Below, piece by piece: positions 13,001 to 23,445 of a stretch of 64,000 nt of DNA; the stretch's first letter is position 1; every line of letters starts with the position of its first letter. The stretch spans positions 2,046,001 through 2,110,000 of the forward strand of contig RQOL01000658.1 in assembly GCA_013076295.1 (NCBI GenBank), given 5' to 3'. The DNA is from Sanderia malayensis. Taxonomy: Eukaryota; Cnidaria; Scyphozoa; Semaeostomeae; Pelagiidae. The notes beneath the pieces are model-generated. The model searched no databases, was not told the origin of the DNA, and saw nothing but the letters and a program-made list of their open reading frames with translations. The translations under genes were made by a program, and so were the position numbers.

Positions 13001-16000
13001 TAATCTCTTATTATATACATATAATGTCTTATTCTAGGTTGGTCTGTGTCCTTTGCCTGATAACAAACCGGACCATCATTACTTGTATCAAATAACAGTA
13101 TGGACTGGCATGCGACGTGAGGCTGGAACAACTTCCAATGTCTACTTCATACTATCAGGTAATCTAATATATCCAATATATTCGTCAATTTCGGCTCTAC
13201 TAAAAAATCCAAATGAACAAATTTAAGGCTCATATGGCGAACATCTTAAGTATAACAGTTCACGCCTAGCAAATTGGTATAAACAGTGTAAATAAATGAC
13301 CATGCAGCAATCAATGTCTGAACAATCTCAAGTACACCCAAGGTATAAGCCTTTATGGGCCGCTATATGCATCCGCTTAAAATTAACATCTCGATGGTGC
13401 TGATGAACTTGCTCCATCTGTCGCAGGTGACAACGGTGACACTGATATCCGACATTTGAAGGATCCAGACCGAGTCACATTCCAACGAAGCAGTTCGGAC
13501 GTGTTTGTGTTCAGCACGGAGCATGCGCTGGGTGATCTATCACACATCAGAGTCTGGCATGATAATTCTGGTGGTGGATGGTATTTAAGGTGTGTATAAA
13601 ATGATAGGCAGTAGATTTCAATGTTGAATATTATTTATTAACATTGTGCGGCTTCCTCGATTGTCACACTTGCCTCGGTAAACATTCTGCTCACAACAAT
13701 ACAATAAACAATATCTTATTACATTTAAACAATAGAAGAAACAATAGCCTATTGTATTCGAACAATAGGCTGCATGCGAAATTTGCAGTTTCTAATAGGC
13801 CGAACTTTACTGTATTGTACAGATCTCTCATTTGTTGCGTGCATACAATGTTGCAAGAGTTATCAGGCAATTTTAAAAAGTAACACAGTACAAAATGTTA
13901 AATATTCTCCAACAATGTCTTTTCCAATAGGAAAATCGTCATCACAGACATACAGAGTGATAAAACATATCAATTTCTTTGTAATCGTTGGCTGGCAGTT
14001 GACCACGATGATGGCCAAGTAGAGATGATAGCTCCAGTTTCTGACAACGAAGAATTGAAAGATTTCAGCTACGTGTTCACGACCAAGACGAGAAACGACC
14101 TCAGCGACGGTCATCTTTGGTTCTCCGTGTACGCCCGTCCACCACGCAGTCCGTTCACTCGCGTGCAGCGGTTGTCGTGTTGTATGTCATTGCTTATGAC
14201 AAGCATGATGGCCAGTGCTATGTTCTATAAAAGAGCACCAAAGCCGACACCAGAGACAGCAAATTACGCAGCTGGATTGACCTTCACGTGGCCACAGGTA
14301 CGCAAGGGAGAGGGGGGCGTGCATTTATAAGGAATCTGCTTTCAGTGTTATCTTTTACAAACATATCTATAGCAAGTCGGACATGAGCCATGAGCAAAGA
14401 GCCATGAGTCCAGGGTCATTCCATTGAACCATCCGTGCTGTATCAACGTGTTAACCACGTGTATCTCCTTTTTCTCGTCAGATATTTGTCGCCCTGGTAT
14501 CCACAGCCATTACTCTTCCTATCAACGTGCTCATCGTCACATTATTCCGGTCTTCAAAACCAAAAGACTTCGTCCGGATAACAAAGGTCCGGCCTTCTCG
14601 ATCAGTTTCAAAAGCGAGCGTAGCTGACAACAACAGCATACAGAGCGCAAGCACAGCCAGCCAGCCTGCCACTCCTGAACTGATCATGCAACAAAACAGT
14701 GAGGTAAAAAACGCATAAGGCACTCACAATTATCCCAAACACGATATCACAACACATCATAGCAGCTCTTCGTGGGGGTAACCAGGCTTAATTAAACTTG
14801 CATACACCAACCTAGCTTTCTCATCTTCCTCTTCAGATACCTCTTCTTGAAAGAAAAAATGGAAAGCAATCCGAATCAGCGAGCACCAAAGCCAGCGAAG
14901 AGAAAAAGAAAAAAGAAAGAGCAGCAAAAATAAAGAAAAAAGAATCATTTCTATTCCCACACTGGTGTGTCTACATTGCTTGGTTCCTTGCTTCTGGCAC
15001 GATAATTGCCTCATCTGTAATGGTCATCATCTATGGAATGACATTTGGCAATTCCAGGTCACTGGACTGGCTGTCATCTATTACTCTCAGTGCTGTTTCT
15101 GACATACTGGTCATACAACCCGTCAAGGTACTTTATATATTGTCTGTTATCATAATGTCATCACTAATTCCACCGTGAAAATGTGTGTAGCCCAACGACC
15201 CATTTGCATGTCCTCGCAAAGGTTAATTGTTGGAACTTGATTCTATAGGCATTCCATATGTTCTTTTAAACTGACGGTGGTTGGTAGATGCTGACCGTTA
15301 TCAGGACCTCCTGGAATCCCTCGGCTTTGCCAATTAAATCAATACGAGTGAACCAAGGAGCAGGGGATCAGCAATTTTATTTTTTAACTTCCAGGTAATT
15401 GCCATTGCCGTATTCTTCGCCCTGGTCATCCGCAAAGTAGAAGACGACCAACCAGACGTTGAAGAGAAAGGAAAGAAACTGGCGCAGGATGAAGAATGGC
15501 TTCACACGCATACAACAACATCTCTTGGCGCGGCTGTTGATACAATGACACTGAGACCACCGGACGAGTTGAAGCTGTCAGCAATGCGTGAATTGAGGTA
15601 CAAAGAACGCAAGATGGGGGCCATTTCATGGGAAATACTGCTCTACTCGTTCTACGTTTTTGTCACCCTCACCATATCCTACTCGTTGAGAGAAGAGCAA
15701 GGCTATTGGCAGACCACTGATATACAAGAAGCTTTTAATTTGAAAGTACGCACAGGGGAGACATTTCCAGCTAGCTACTATCAATTCACAAAGGTAAGTT
15801 GGAGCCTCAAGCCGAAGTAAATATTGTCGAAGCCAACGCCCTTCTTTAATCCAGAAAGATGAGTATGAATCCATGAGAGTCATTCCACGAGCATGATTGG
15901 TTGATTATCTTATATGATTGGCTAATAATCTTGTAGGATTGGTTGATATCTTGCATTATACGAAACGGTAAATGTGTGGCCCACCCTCCGCTCTTTTAAG

Positions 16001-18241
16001 CAATCTTGGCTAATTTCTGCATACCAATGAGTTTATGCCTCTCTGCAGGATTGCAAAGGCATACCATATCATATATACAATCGTTCCACTCGTAGGTGCT
16101 TTCATACAACGATTTCTGGCCGTGGGCGGAAAATGTGTTGCTCCCGACGCTCTTTCCCAGCCCTTGGTACACGAACAGCGCGTATCCACAAAAGACAAAA
16201 GAGTTTCCTGGGAAGCTTTATATCAATGATCTCAATCACAAAATAGTGAACGGAGTGAGAATACGACAAGTCAGAGTCAAACACGGTAAATACAAACAAT
16301 GTTTAAACGTCTCTTAACTATCGCGGGTTGTCTGCACTGTTTCCATGATTGTGGCAAACAGTGTTTAAACTTCTCTAAACAGTCCCAGGTTGTCTGCACT
16401 GTTTCAATGATTGTGGCAAACAATGTTTAAACGTCTCTAAACTATCGCGGGTTGCCTGCACTGTTTCAATGATTGTGGCAAACAATGTTTAAACTTCTTT
16501 AAACAATCCCACAATCCCAGGTTGCCTGCACTGTTCCAGTAGGTATGGGAAACAATGTTTTACCATTTCAAAGCGTATATACCATGTTGCAAAGCAGTGA
16601 TGTGTCTTGCACTATGATTTGATGACTGCAACTGTTTTCTTTCCAGATACTTGCACGAAGACTGACTATGTTAAGGACATCATCAAACTTGATTGTATTG
16701 CCCCATACGGATTAAATTCTGAAGACGAATCCAGCTCAACGACAGGAAATTGGTCAAAAACAACTGAGAAAAGGCCCAAGCTAACAAGAAGCAATCAACC
16801 GTGGCTCTATCAGACATGGCGTGAACTTGACGGTTACCCATTTCTAGCTGAACTCACAACGTACTATGGTGGTGGTTATACACTGGACCTGTTCCCGAGA
16901 TGGAATAACCTTGAAAACATCATGAAACTGAAAGCGAAGCGATGGATTGACAGACACACTCGCGCCATCTTAATCGAATTTGCACTGTTCAACCCGTCTA
17001 CGAATCACTTCAGCATGGTGACAATTGTGTTTGAGTTTGCAGAGACCGGGGGCTGCATCCACTACCACAATATCTATACGTTCAAGTTGTACAGATACAC
17101 GACGGGCTATGCATTCTTTACCATAGTCTGTGAGGTGCTGTTCTTGCTCTTGCTGCTTCTCTACATGTACAGAGAAATCAAAGAGTTCTGGAAACTCCGC
17201 AGCGCGTATTTCACGCAATTCTGGAACCTGATTGAAGTCAGCATCAACGTCTTATCCATCATTGCAATCGGCTTCTACTTTTACAGAGAGAAACTTGCAA
17301 ACGACTTGCTAAAACGTCTACCATCCAAGCAACCAAACATCTTCATCAACTTCCAGTTCGCGGCCTATTGCGACCAGATCTTCATAATCGTCGTGTCACT
17401 GATAGTATTCTTCGTCAGCATCAAATTCGTTAAATTACTACGCTTCAACCGTCGCATGTCCATACTGGCTGACACATTAAAGGATGCATGGTATCCACTT
17501 GGCATGTTTTCAATTGTCATGGGCATTATTCTTCTCGGCTCATTCTTATTCGCCACGTTGGTGTTCGGCACAGCAATGTACGGCTATCGTAATGTCCTTG
17601 TCACAGCTGCAACGCAAATCAGCTTACTTCTCGGCAAGTTCAACTTCTACGAATATTCAAGCACAAATCGAATAATCGGGCCGATATTCTTCTTCGGATA
17701 TATCGTGATCGTGAACTGGATCCTAATTAACATGTTCGTGTCGATTATCAACGACAGCTATGAAGTCGTGTGCAAGAATCTCGAGTTGCAATCCAACGAC
17801 TACGAAATTGTCGATTTCGTCATGGATCGATTCAAAGAATGGGTGGGGTTCGGCAAAACAAAGAAATCGAAAATCGAGCGCAACATTCGATGGGAGAGTG
17901 CGAAATCGAAGCTTACGGCGATGCGGGCTTTCACACCGAAACGACACACAGATCGAAAGCATAGCAACACACGATACCCAAATCAAAGTGACAATAACAA
18001 TGAAGAACTGGGCGGATTGGCGCATTCAGTTTACTGGCATTTCACGCCAACGTTCGATGGCTCTGTTGTAGATAGAGAGCTGGATGTACAAGATGTGAAC
18101 AAAACTGTTGATCGGTTTATCGATTGCATCAACCTGCTTTATTTCGAAGATTCTTGCACGGCTGAGAAAATGAGCAAAAAAGTCAAACAGGAGATCAGTA
18201 ATGCCGACTATTTTGCAACGGAAAAAGAACTTAAACTTTAA
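1093..18241 (+). CDS. Polycystin-1-like protein (5' partial, 26 exons)
   Basis: A large membrane receptor-channel of the polycystin-1 family; about 2,946 residues are visible. Exons: 1093-1491, 1893-2213, 2432-2604, 4537-4699, 5003-5370, 5776-5971, 6185-6452, 6679-7812, 7962-8045, 8275-8532, 8644-8941, 9160-9375, 9557-9688, 9778-9949, 10247-10338, 10933-11214, 11343-12062, 12466-12684, 13038-13158, 13427-13589, 13931-14297, 14482-14703, 14837-15127, 15395-15793, 16096-16285, 16647-18241; phases agree at every join. Domain order: Cys-rich WSC (exon 1), PKD fold with the motif DFGD (exon 2), more Ig/PKD-like segments, REJ with DASSSYDPD (exons 8-11), GAIN with GPS motif CNHLTSF (exons 17-18), first membrane helix, PLAT (exons 19-21), then the polycystin extracellular loop (exons 25-26) and PKD channel helices (exon 26). 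In this family the GPS is autocleaved between L and T. It is a PKD1 or PKD1L/REJ-type member; which subgroup is unresolved without the N-terminus. Intron 14 uses a GC donor (9950). Exon 12's acceptor was chosen by phase. Confidence 0.93.
2968..3433. mobile_element. MITE with GGCCCCGTTCACACG ends, PIF/Harbinger-like
   Basis: A 466-bp element in polycystin intron 3. Its ends are inverted repeats starting GGCCCCGTTCACACGATGCC, and both ends continue into GGATTCAT. It is flanked by TGA on both sides (2965-2967 and 3434-3436), a 3-bp TNA-type duplication as PIF/Harbinger elements make. Internal short repeats of TCCGAAACG and GGATCGCTTTTC type are visible. It has no coding capacity. Superfamily assignment is inferred from the TSD and TIR style only. 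Confidence 0.8.
3483..4496. mobile_element. 1-kb MITE with ~70-bp inverted ends and TA duplication
   Basis: The terminal inverted repeats begin GCCTGCGTGCAGCCTCAAAA and match almost perfectly over about 55 bp, then with mismatches to about 70 bp. TA flanks both ends (3481-3482, 4497-4498), which suggests a Tc1/mariner-type or other TA-targeting transposase supplied in trans. No transposase reading frame was recognised inside. The element sits only 49 bp downstream of the previous MITE, in the same polycystin intron, and was inserted inside a short tandem of ACTAAACACT. Confidence 0.8.
8955..9093. repeat. 20-bp minisatellite in polycystin intron 11
   Basis: About six imperfect copies of the 20-bp unit TAAATCCTCATATCTTCTGG lie directly downstream of exon 11. 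They contain pyrimidine-rich stretches but are not part of the coding frame. Confidence 0.85.
10602..10740. mobile_element. Dispersed MITE family A, copy 1
   Basis: A short element with ends of the type ATAAGAACC...GGTTCTTAA and an internal hairpin built on CCTATTGTT...CAATAGGCTATTG. It lies in polycystin intron 15. Related copies lie near 13725 (reversed, partial), 25395 and 39112. Boundaries are approximate. Confidence 0.6.
12132..12242. mobile_element. 111-bp hAT-type MITE with perfect 8-bp duplication
   Basis: The ends are CAATGGCGTAGATAG and its near-complement TATCTACGCCACTG. The 8-mer GGTTAGGC occurs immediately on each side (12124-12131 and 12243-12250), the duplication length expected of hAT transposases. 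It sits in polycystin intron 17, just before the exon carrying the GPS cleavage motif. A similar end, ACGCTACGCCAATGG, occurs alone near 47190. Confidence 0.88.
12357..12421. repeat. Short inverted-ended repeat, copy 1 of 2
   Basis: A 65-bp segment with ends GACCCCCTGGT and ACCGGGGGTC. Its core, ATTAAATCAATACGAGTGAA, is shared exactly with a second copy at 15304-15369 in another intron of the same gene. It is probably a very short non-autonomous element; no clear target duplication was seen. Confidence 0.6.
13725..13805. mobile_element. Dispersed MITE family A, partial reversed copy
   Basis: Contains AACAATAGCCTATTGTATTC followed by AACAATAGGCTG and AAATTTGCAG. This is the reverse complement of the middle of the copies near 10640 and 39150. 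It lies in polycystin intron 20, about 125 bp before the exon 21 acceptor. Confidence 0.55.
15304..15369. repeat. Short inverted-ended repeat, copy 2 of 2
   Basis: Matches the element at 12357-12421, including the core ATTAAATCAATACGAGTGAA, with several substitutions in the GC-rich ends. It ends about 25 bp before the acceptor of polycystin exon 24. Confidence 0.6.
16291..16560. repeat. 62-bp minisatellite in polycystin intron 25
   Basis: Four to five copies of a unit containing GTTTAAACGTCTC, TTGTCTGCACTG and GATTGTGGCAAACA, spaced about 62 bp apart (GTTTAAAC at roughly 16300, 16362, 16424 and 16487, and a decayed start at 16553). It begins right after the exon 25 donor and fills most of the intron before the channel exon. 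Confidence 0.85.
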
Positions 18242-19138
18242 GAAAGAGAGAGAGAGTAAGCAATATATTTATCTTTTCTCATATTTAAAGTTATTCCCGT
18301 GGGTGGTTATACTTAAAGTTGTAAGAAAACTATTGGTCATACTTTAAAAATATTTAGATATTACTTTCAAATATACAATATTTGGTGATTTGGGAGCAAA
18401 ACATGGTCAGTTAGTTTTCGCCAGAGTTCCCCCTCTCCTCCCCACCGGTCGAAAACGCAAGAGACCATGTAATCCTCCCATTAAAAAATGAGTGCCACTA
18501 CTTTTAAAATCCCCCCCCCCCCCCAATAATGGTTAATGTTTTGTTTCACAAAACACTGATTTGTTTTGCTTACTTTACCACTAGTTAATAGATTGATATA
18601 TTGTCCACCTATTTGGTATCACTGGGTGATATTACTTAGCATATGAGTTCGGGACTAAAGAATATGCAATCTATATCAGATGTTTTTAGATGTTTAGATT
18701 TAGACGTGTAGAGAATTGATCGGAGTAGCTATACGTTAAAAATCTCCGATTTATTTCGATACTATAATTATGTTGTTTTAATTTAAGAGAGTCCTTTGTT
18801 GTATATTAAAAACCTTGAAACTATAAAGTATCAGTCTGAAGTCCATCTATAAAACGTAACATGCATTGTGATGATCGCGAGTAGCAAGGATTGAAGATTA
18901 AAGTACTTGGCATACTGTTGACCTTCATTCAAGCATCCATCATTGTATTCCAATGTATATCCCCAATTTCAACAGTGTGTCGTAAACTGCGCCGATGAAC
19001 AGGGCCCATCGCTACTCCTGTCTCATGACAGATGATTCAAACAAAGAAAATCAACGAAGCAGATGATGTCATAGTGACTTTAACTCGGAGCTAGTGAAAT
19101 TTGTGACGTCATGCTTCTCTGAGAGAGGCACAAAAGGT
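18242..19138. other. Shared 3' region of polycystin (+) and ZDHHC4 (-)
   Basis: An 897-bp AT-rich stretch between two convergent stop codons, with no further gene seen. It contains a C-rich run near 18515, an ATTAAA on the + strand near 18896, and TTTATT near 18750, which reads AATAAA on the - strand. The two transcripts probably end here and may overlap. Confidence 0.5.
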
Positions 19139-21251
19139 TCAATTTTCCCATTCAGGGAATAAGACCTCGAAGAGATTTCTAAACATGCCCTTAGAGTACC
19201 ATCCAAATATTCGTCCAGGTTGATTTGCTCTCATTTGTCTGACAAACTTCCTGGTGGATTTTGCACCTCCTTTAATTGAAGTTGCTTCACTTGATAGTAG
19301 TTTATGCCTCTTTGCAAAGAGTTCATTGGTGGTTTGATTGGTCAGTGTGAGGTAGGTGTGAAACAGAAAAAAGCCACCAAGCAGGAGAAAAAGAGAAACC
19401 AGAAAAATGAGAAGAATTGACATCAAAGGGAAAGTGGCGACGAGGTACTGCAATGAAGGAAGAAAAGAGACATCAGGTGTGTCCAAATAGGAGCAAGCAA
19501 CAAACAGTGCATTAAAATCCACATAAAAACCACCTGAAGATTCTAACCCATAAAAAACAATTTCAATACTCGCTCAAGCAATATGGCCCAGCCCATAAAA
19601 AACTTTGAAAACCTGACAAGTTTAGACCAAACTTTGCAAAAAACAACTGCACAACTTCTACAGCCCCATTCCCAAGCGCATCAATAACACTACATGCATA
19701 AACTAATATGAAAGCACTTACTTGTAAGATGGTACCAAGTGTTGCATCATAGATGTTGCCATGATTATCAGTGTATTGAATAAGATGAAGACCTCCAACA
19801 TCAACCAGATGAAAGAAGACCATCACAATCATGAATGAAGACATGCCGCATATCAAAACCAGTGACAGAATAAAACCAAGGAAATACCGATAGTTGTATT
19901 TTCCAATGCAGGAGTTCACCCACGAACAGTGATGATCAAACCGTGCAATGCAAACATTGCAAACAGCTAAAAAAAGATGAAGTGCTGATGAATAAATTAA
20001 AATCTAAAAAATTATCAAACACTGAATATCATTAAATTACCTTTGAAAAACCTTTGAAAAGAAGTTTTTCATTTACAAACTATATCTATAGATGCGTGTT
20101 GTCTACACTGGCATCACTATGCTCGATGTACAGGAGTACAGAGCAATAATAGAATAGAAGCAAGAAAGTATAATCTGTCTAATGATTGCAAAAGCATGAA
20201 ACTCCGAGTAACAGAGAACTAGTCTACTTTCTTGCTTCTGTTCGTTTACAAATTATATATAGATATATGGAGAAGATAGCATAAATCCTCAAATAAACCC
20301 CCACCTCCAAATAAACCCCCTTGAATAAGCCTCCACATAAAAAATAATTTTTGCAAATATACTCCTAAGGGTCAATTCAGTGATTATGAACATGCATAGC
20401 AATGAAGTTAAAAAATAAGCTTAGATGTTGCTTACAGCAGTGCTTTGATCTAGCTGGCTTTTTCAACAAACATGTATGGCAATCTTGAGGAGTGAACATA
20501 GTTCCATCATATTCATAATCTTTTAGCAATTTATGGTGGTTATCCTTTGTGATAACACCAGGGTTAGAGCAGCAACAGGCAGCAAAGAAAAACAGGTTGA
20601 CAGCAAGGAGGTAAAACGGTGATCGTCCAAGGATTGATTCAGACACAAACGGATACACTGTTACGGTGTAGGCTGCATATCCAGCAAATAGAAGTGTAGC
20701 ATACAATATCTGTATGACAGGATTTCTGAAAAAAATTAGCACAATTAATTCAATGTAAATCAACTTTAATCAACTTTAATAAAAAGTTGTAAGGTCATAA
20801 TACAAGTAGAAAAATAAATATGCGCATATGTGAAACAATTATTACTACCGTTCATATAATATGTAACTGCACGTGTTTGTCATAAAATTTCGCAAAAGCT
20901 TTGGTACTAGCTTTCTCATCAGCCAGCATGAAACAGAATAAATCTGAGGATGCAATAGATAAAATTAAAATTAATATAAATTAAAATGCTTATTTATACC
21001 TTGACTGCGTATAGCATTGCATAGTATAACATATAAATTCATTGTTTCAAAACTTTTCCATCCGCTATTGCATTTAGAAAAATATCTGTGGTATAAACAA
21101 GTACACGTGGGTGATAATGTGATATGAAATTACTTACTCTATGAAAGCCAAGACTTTGAAAATCAACCCAGCCAAATATATAAGCCACGAGGATTGATAG
21201 AAACAACAGGGAGTAAATAATAGAGAATGAAATAAGTACAACTGCATTCAT
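19139..21251 (-). CDS. ZDHHC4: Palmitoyltransferase ZDHHC4 (five exons, complete)
   Basis: A membrane S-acyltransferase that adds palmitate to protein cysteines. Exons in transcript order: 21251-21138, 20943-20849, 20725-20436, 19966-19722, 19447-19139; the sum is 1,053 bp, 350 residues, close to vertebrate ZDHHC4 (about 344). The Cys-rich catalytic domain begins [15 protein letters not shown], splits across exons 3/4, and continues [19 protein letters not shown] with the catalytic DHHC motif. A hydrophobic N-terminal helix and three more membrane segments flank it. The segments [18 protein letters not shown] and LTNQTTNE match ZDHHC4 rather than other DHHC subfamilies (recalled, not searched). 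It has no ankyrin repeats, so it is not ZDHHC13/17. Start: the Met of MNAVVLISF fits the short N-terminus of the family; an upstream in-frame extension has no support. Its 3' end converges on the polycystin. Confidence 0.9.
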
Positions 21252-21714
21252 CGTTACGGTGTTATGTGTTACAGTTCTTAAGCTGAGACAATTTTCCCAG
21301 TTATGCCTTGCCTTCCATGACTTCACTTTTATGCCTTTGCTTTGCTTTGATGCTTACCGTATAAAAACTTCATGTATGAGATCACGAACGCGCACCAAGG
21401 CCAATACCCTCAAAACTGAAACCTAAGCACCCAGGGGGTAATTAAAGCTTTTACGGCATTAGGAAAAATTTAATATGGAATTAGCAGAAGAGAAAAATTT
21501 CAAAATATTCTTATACTAATTAACAAGGCGTTGTTGGCTCTCAACTATCTGCTGCGTCAATTCCTGTGACCTTCTGCCATTCTCCTTCACTAGCAATCGA
21601 AGCTGTAGTGTACTGGTAACAAAGGCGCAAGCTGAGCCAAACACTACTGGTTCGAGACACGACAAAGGCTCCTACTTTATATTTGTCTTTTGAGAAATCA
21701 ACTTAAAAGTGGGT

Positions 21715-22675
21715 GTAAATGCGCAGAACAATACATAGGCCACTGCACAGGAGCATGAATGACATCACGATGTCTAAGGTGCCTTGGCTTAAGGTTAGGG
21801 CTAGGGTTAGGGTTAGAGATAGTTAGAGGCCGTAAAGGTAGGTGTGTATGCGCAGTGCCGTATATAGACTACTGTGCAGGAGTATACATGAGGTAATGCT
21901 ACTGACAGTGTATGGTCTATCGGTTAGGGTTAGGGTTAGAGTTAGGGTTAGGGTTACGGGCCGTAAAGGTGGGTGTGCATGCGCAGTGCTGTATATAGAC
22001 TACTGCGCAGAAGTATACATGACGTAATGCTACTGACAGTGTATGGTATATCAGTTAGGGTTAGGGTTAGGGGTAGGGTTAAGGTTAGGGTTAGAGGCCA
22101 TAAAGGTGGGTGTGTATGCGCAGTGCCGTATATAGACTACTGCGCAGGGGTATGCATGAGGCAATGCTACTGACAGTGTATGGTGTATCGGTTAGGGTTA
22201 GGGTTAAGGTTAGGAGTAGGTTAGGGTTAGGGTTAGAGGCCGTAAAGGTGGGTGTGTATGCGCAGTGCCGTATATAGACTACTGCGCAGGGCATACGTGA
22301 CGTAATGCTACTGACATTGTATGGTGTATCGGTTAGAGTTAGGGTTAGGGTTAGGGTTAGGGTTAGGGTTAGGGTTAGGTTTAGGGTTAGGGTTAGAGGC
22401 CGTAAAGGTGGGTGTGTATGCGCAGTGCCGTATATAGACTACTGCGCAGGAGAATAAATGACGTAATGCTACTGATAGTGTATCAGTTAGGGTTAGGGAT
22501 AGGGTTAAGGTTAGGGGTAGGTTAGGGTTAGGGTTAGAGGCCGTAAAGGTGGGTGTGTATGCGCAGTGCTGTATTTAGACTACTGCGCAGAAGTATACAT
22601 GACGTAATGCTACTGAGAGTGTATTGTGTATCAGTTAGGGTTAAGGTTAGGGCTAGGGCTAGGGTTGGCATCGTA
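21715..22675. repeat. Satellite of ~140-bp units with internal TTAGGG arrays
   Basis: Six clear units and one decayed unit. Each contains GGCCGTAAAGGTGGGTGTGT, then a conserved core ending in CTACTGCGCAG, then GTAATGCTACTGACAGTGTA, then a run of TTAGGG of varying length. The conserved GAGGCCGTAAAG point recurs near 21826, 21957, 22094, 22236, 22396 and 22537, so units are 133-160 bp and differ mainly in TTAGGG number. The core has inverted TGCGCAGT/ACTGCGCA sequences. The G-rich telomere strand reads left to right throughout. Open frames crossing the block are by-products of the repeat. Confidence 0.9.
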
Positions 22676-23445
22676 CTTGGCAGTTTGATACTTGACTTGA
22701 CGTACAATAGGGGACAGCGGCCCCACATTTTGAATGGTATACGAATTGGCAAATAAGTGAGTTTTGCTCGGCAACGATTTTTTAATTTGGGGGCATCAAC
22801 GAGGGGGCATGTACATGTTCAAACTTGTGGTCATAATATTGCTCCTATCTTTTTTGACCGAAATTAGAACAATACATCATCACCTGTGCATTCTCATGCT
22901 GAACCAATCAAATCGAAGGAGGAAGGCAATTCCAATGACGTTTGCTTTGCAGAGCCGAGCCGACCGGGACCGAAAAAGATAAACGTAATGGCAGTTGATG
23001 TTTTTAAGGTATTGGAGTAAAAATAATTGTAATTCGGAGACATTTTCATGTGTTCACTGCGAATTGCTCAATGATTATATCTTATATTTAGTATACACAA
23101 TTAATGTCTTATTTATATTCAACGGATTGGTGTAATTCGATGACAGTCCGCTCCTATTGAACAGGCTGAGACAGGCTGTGGTTAAGCGGCCTAGTAGGTG
23201 GCAAGCATACGTGATTTTGGAGGAATAATACAATCTCATATTGGATAGATAATTGCACCAGAAGATCAAATTAAGCTTTGTTATATCAAGACGATTGAGA
23301 TTATTTATATTTGAAGGCATAATTGTGCGACATTTGCCGCCCGAAAGCGCACAAACGTTGGAAATTTCGGGCATTTGTTTGCCTAGCGTTTAATAAATAC
23401 AACTGTGAAGACTGCTAAAGGAATTTGTCAAGCTTTTAATAAGAG
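22676..23445. other. Divergent upstream region between ZDHHC4/satellite and NudE
   Basis: No gene, RNA or clear repeat was recognised in this roughly 770-bp stretch. It should contain the promoter and 5' UTR of the NudE gene at 23446. Short open frames here lack any family resemblance. Confidence 0.4.

Noticed and set aside
19139..21326. Assignment to the ankyrin-type ZDHHC13/17 group
   Set aside because: No ankyrin repeats upstream, and the flanking motifs fit ZDHHC4 with a matching total length of 350 residues.
21590..21680. Possible tRNA-derived SINE head with a GGTTCGAGAC B-box-like sequence
   Set aside because: The A box is poor and no cloverleaf could be folded; too weak to call.
21842..22756. 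Several open frames of 60-72 codons with Arg-Val repeats across the TTAGGG block
   Set aside because: They are translations of TTAGGG repeats and change frame between units.
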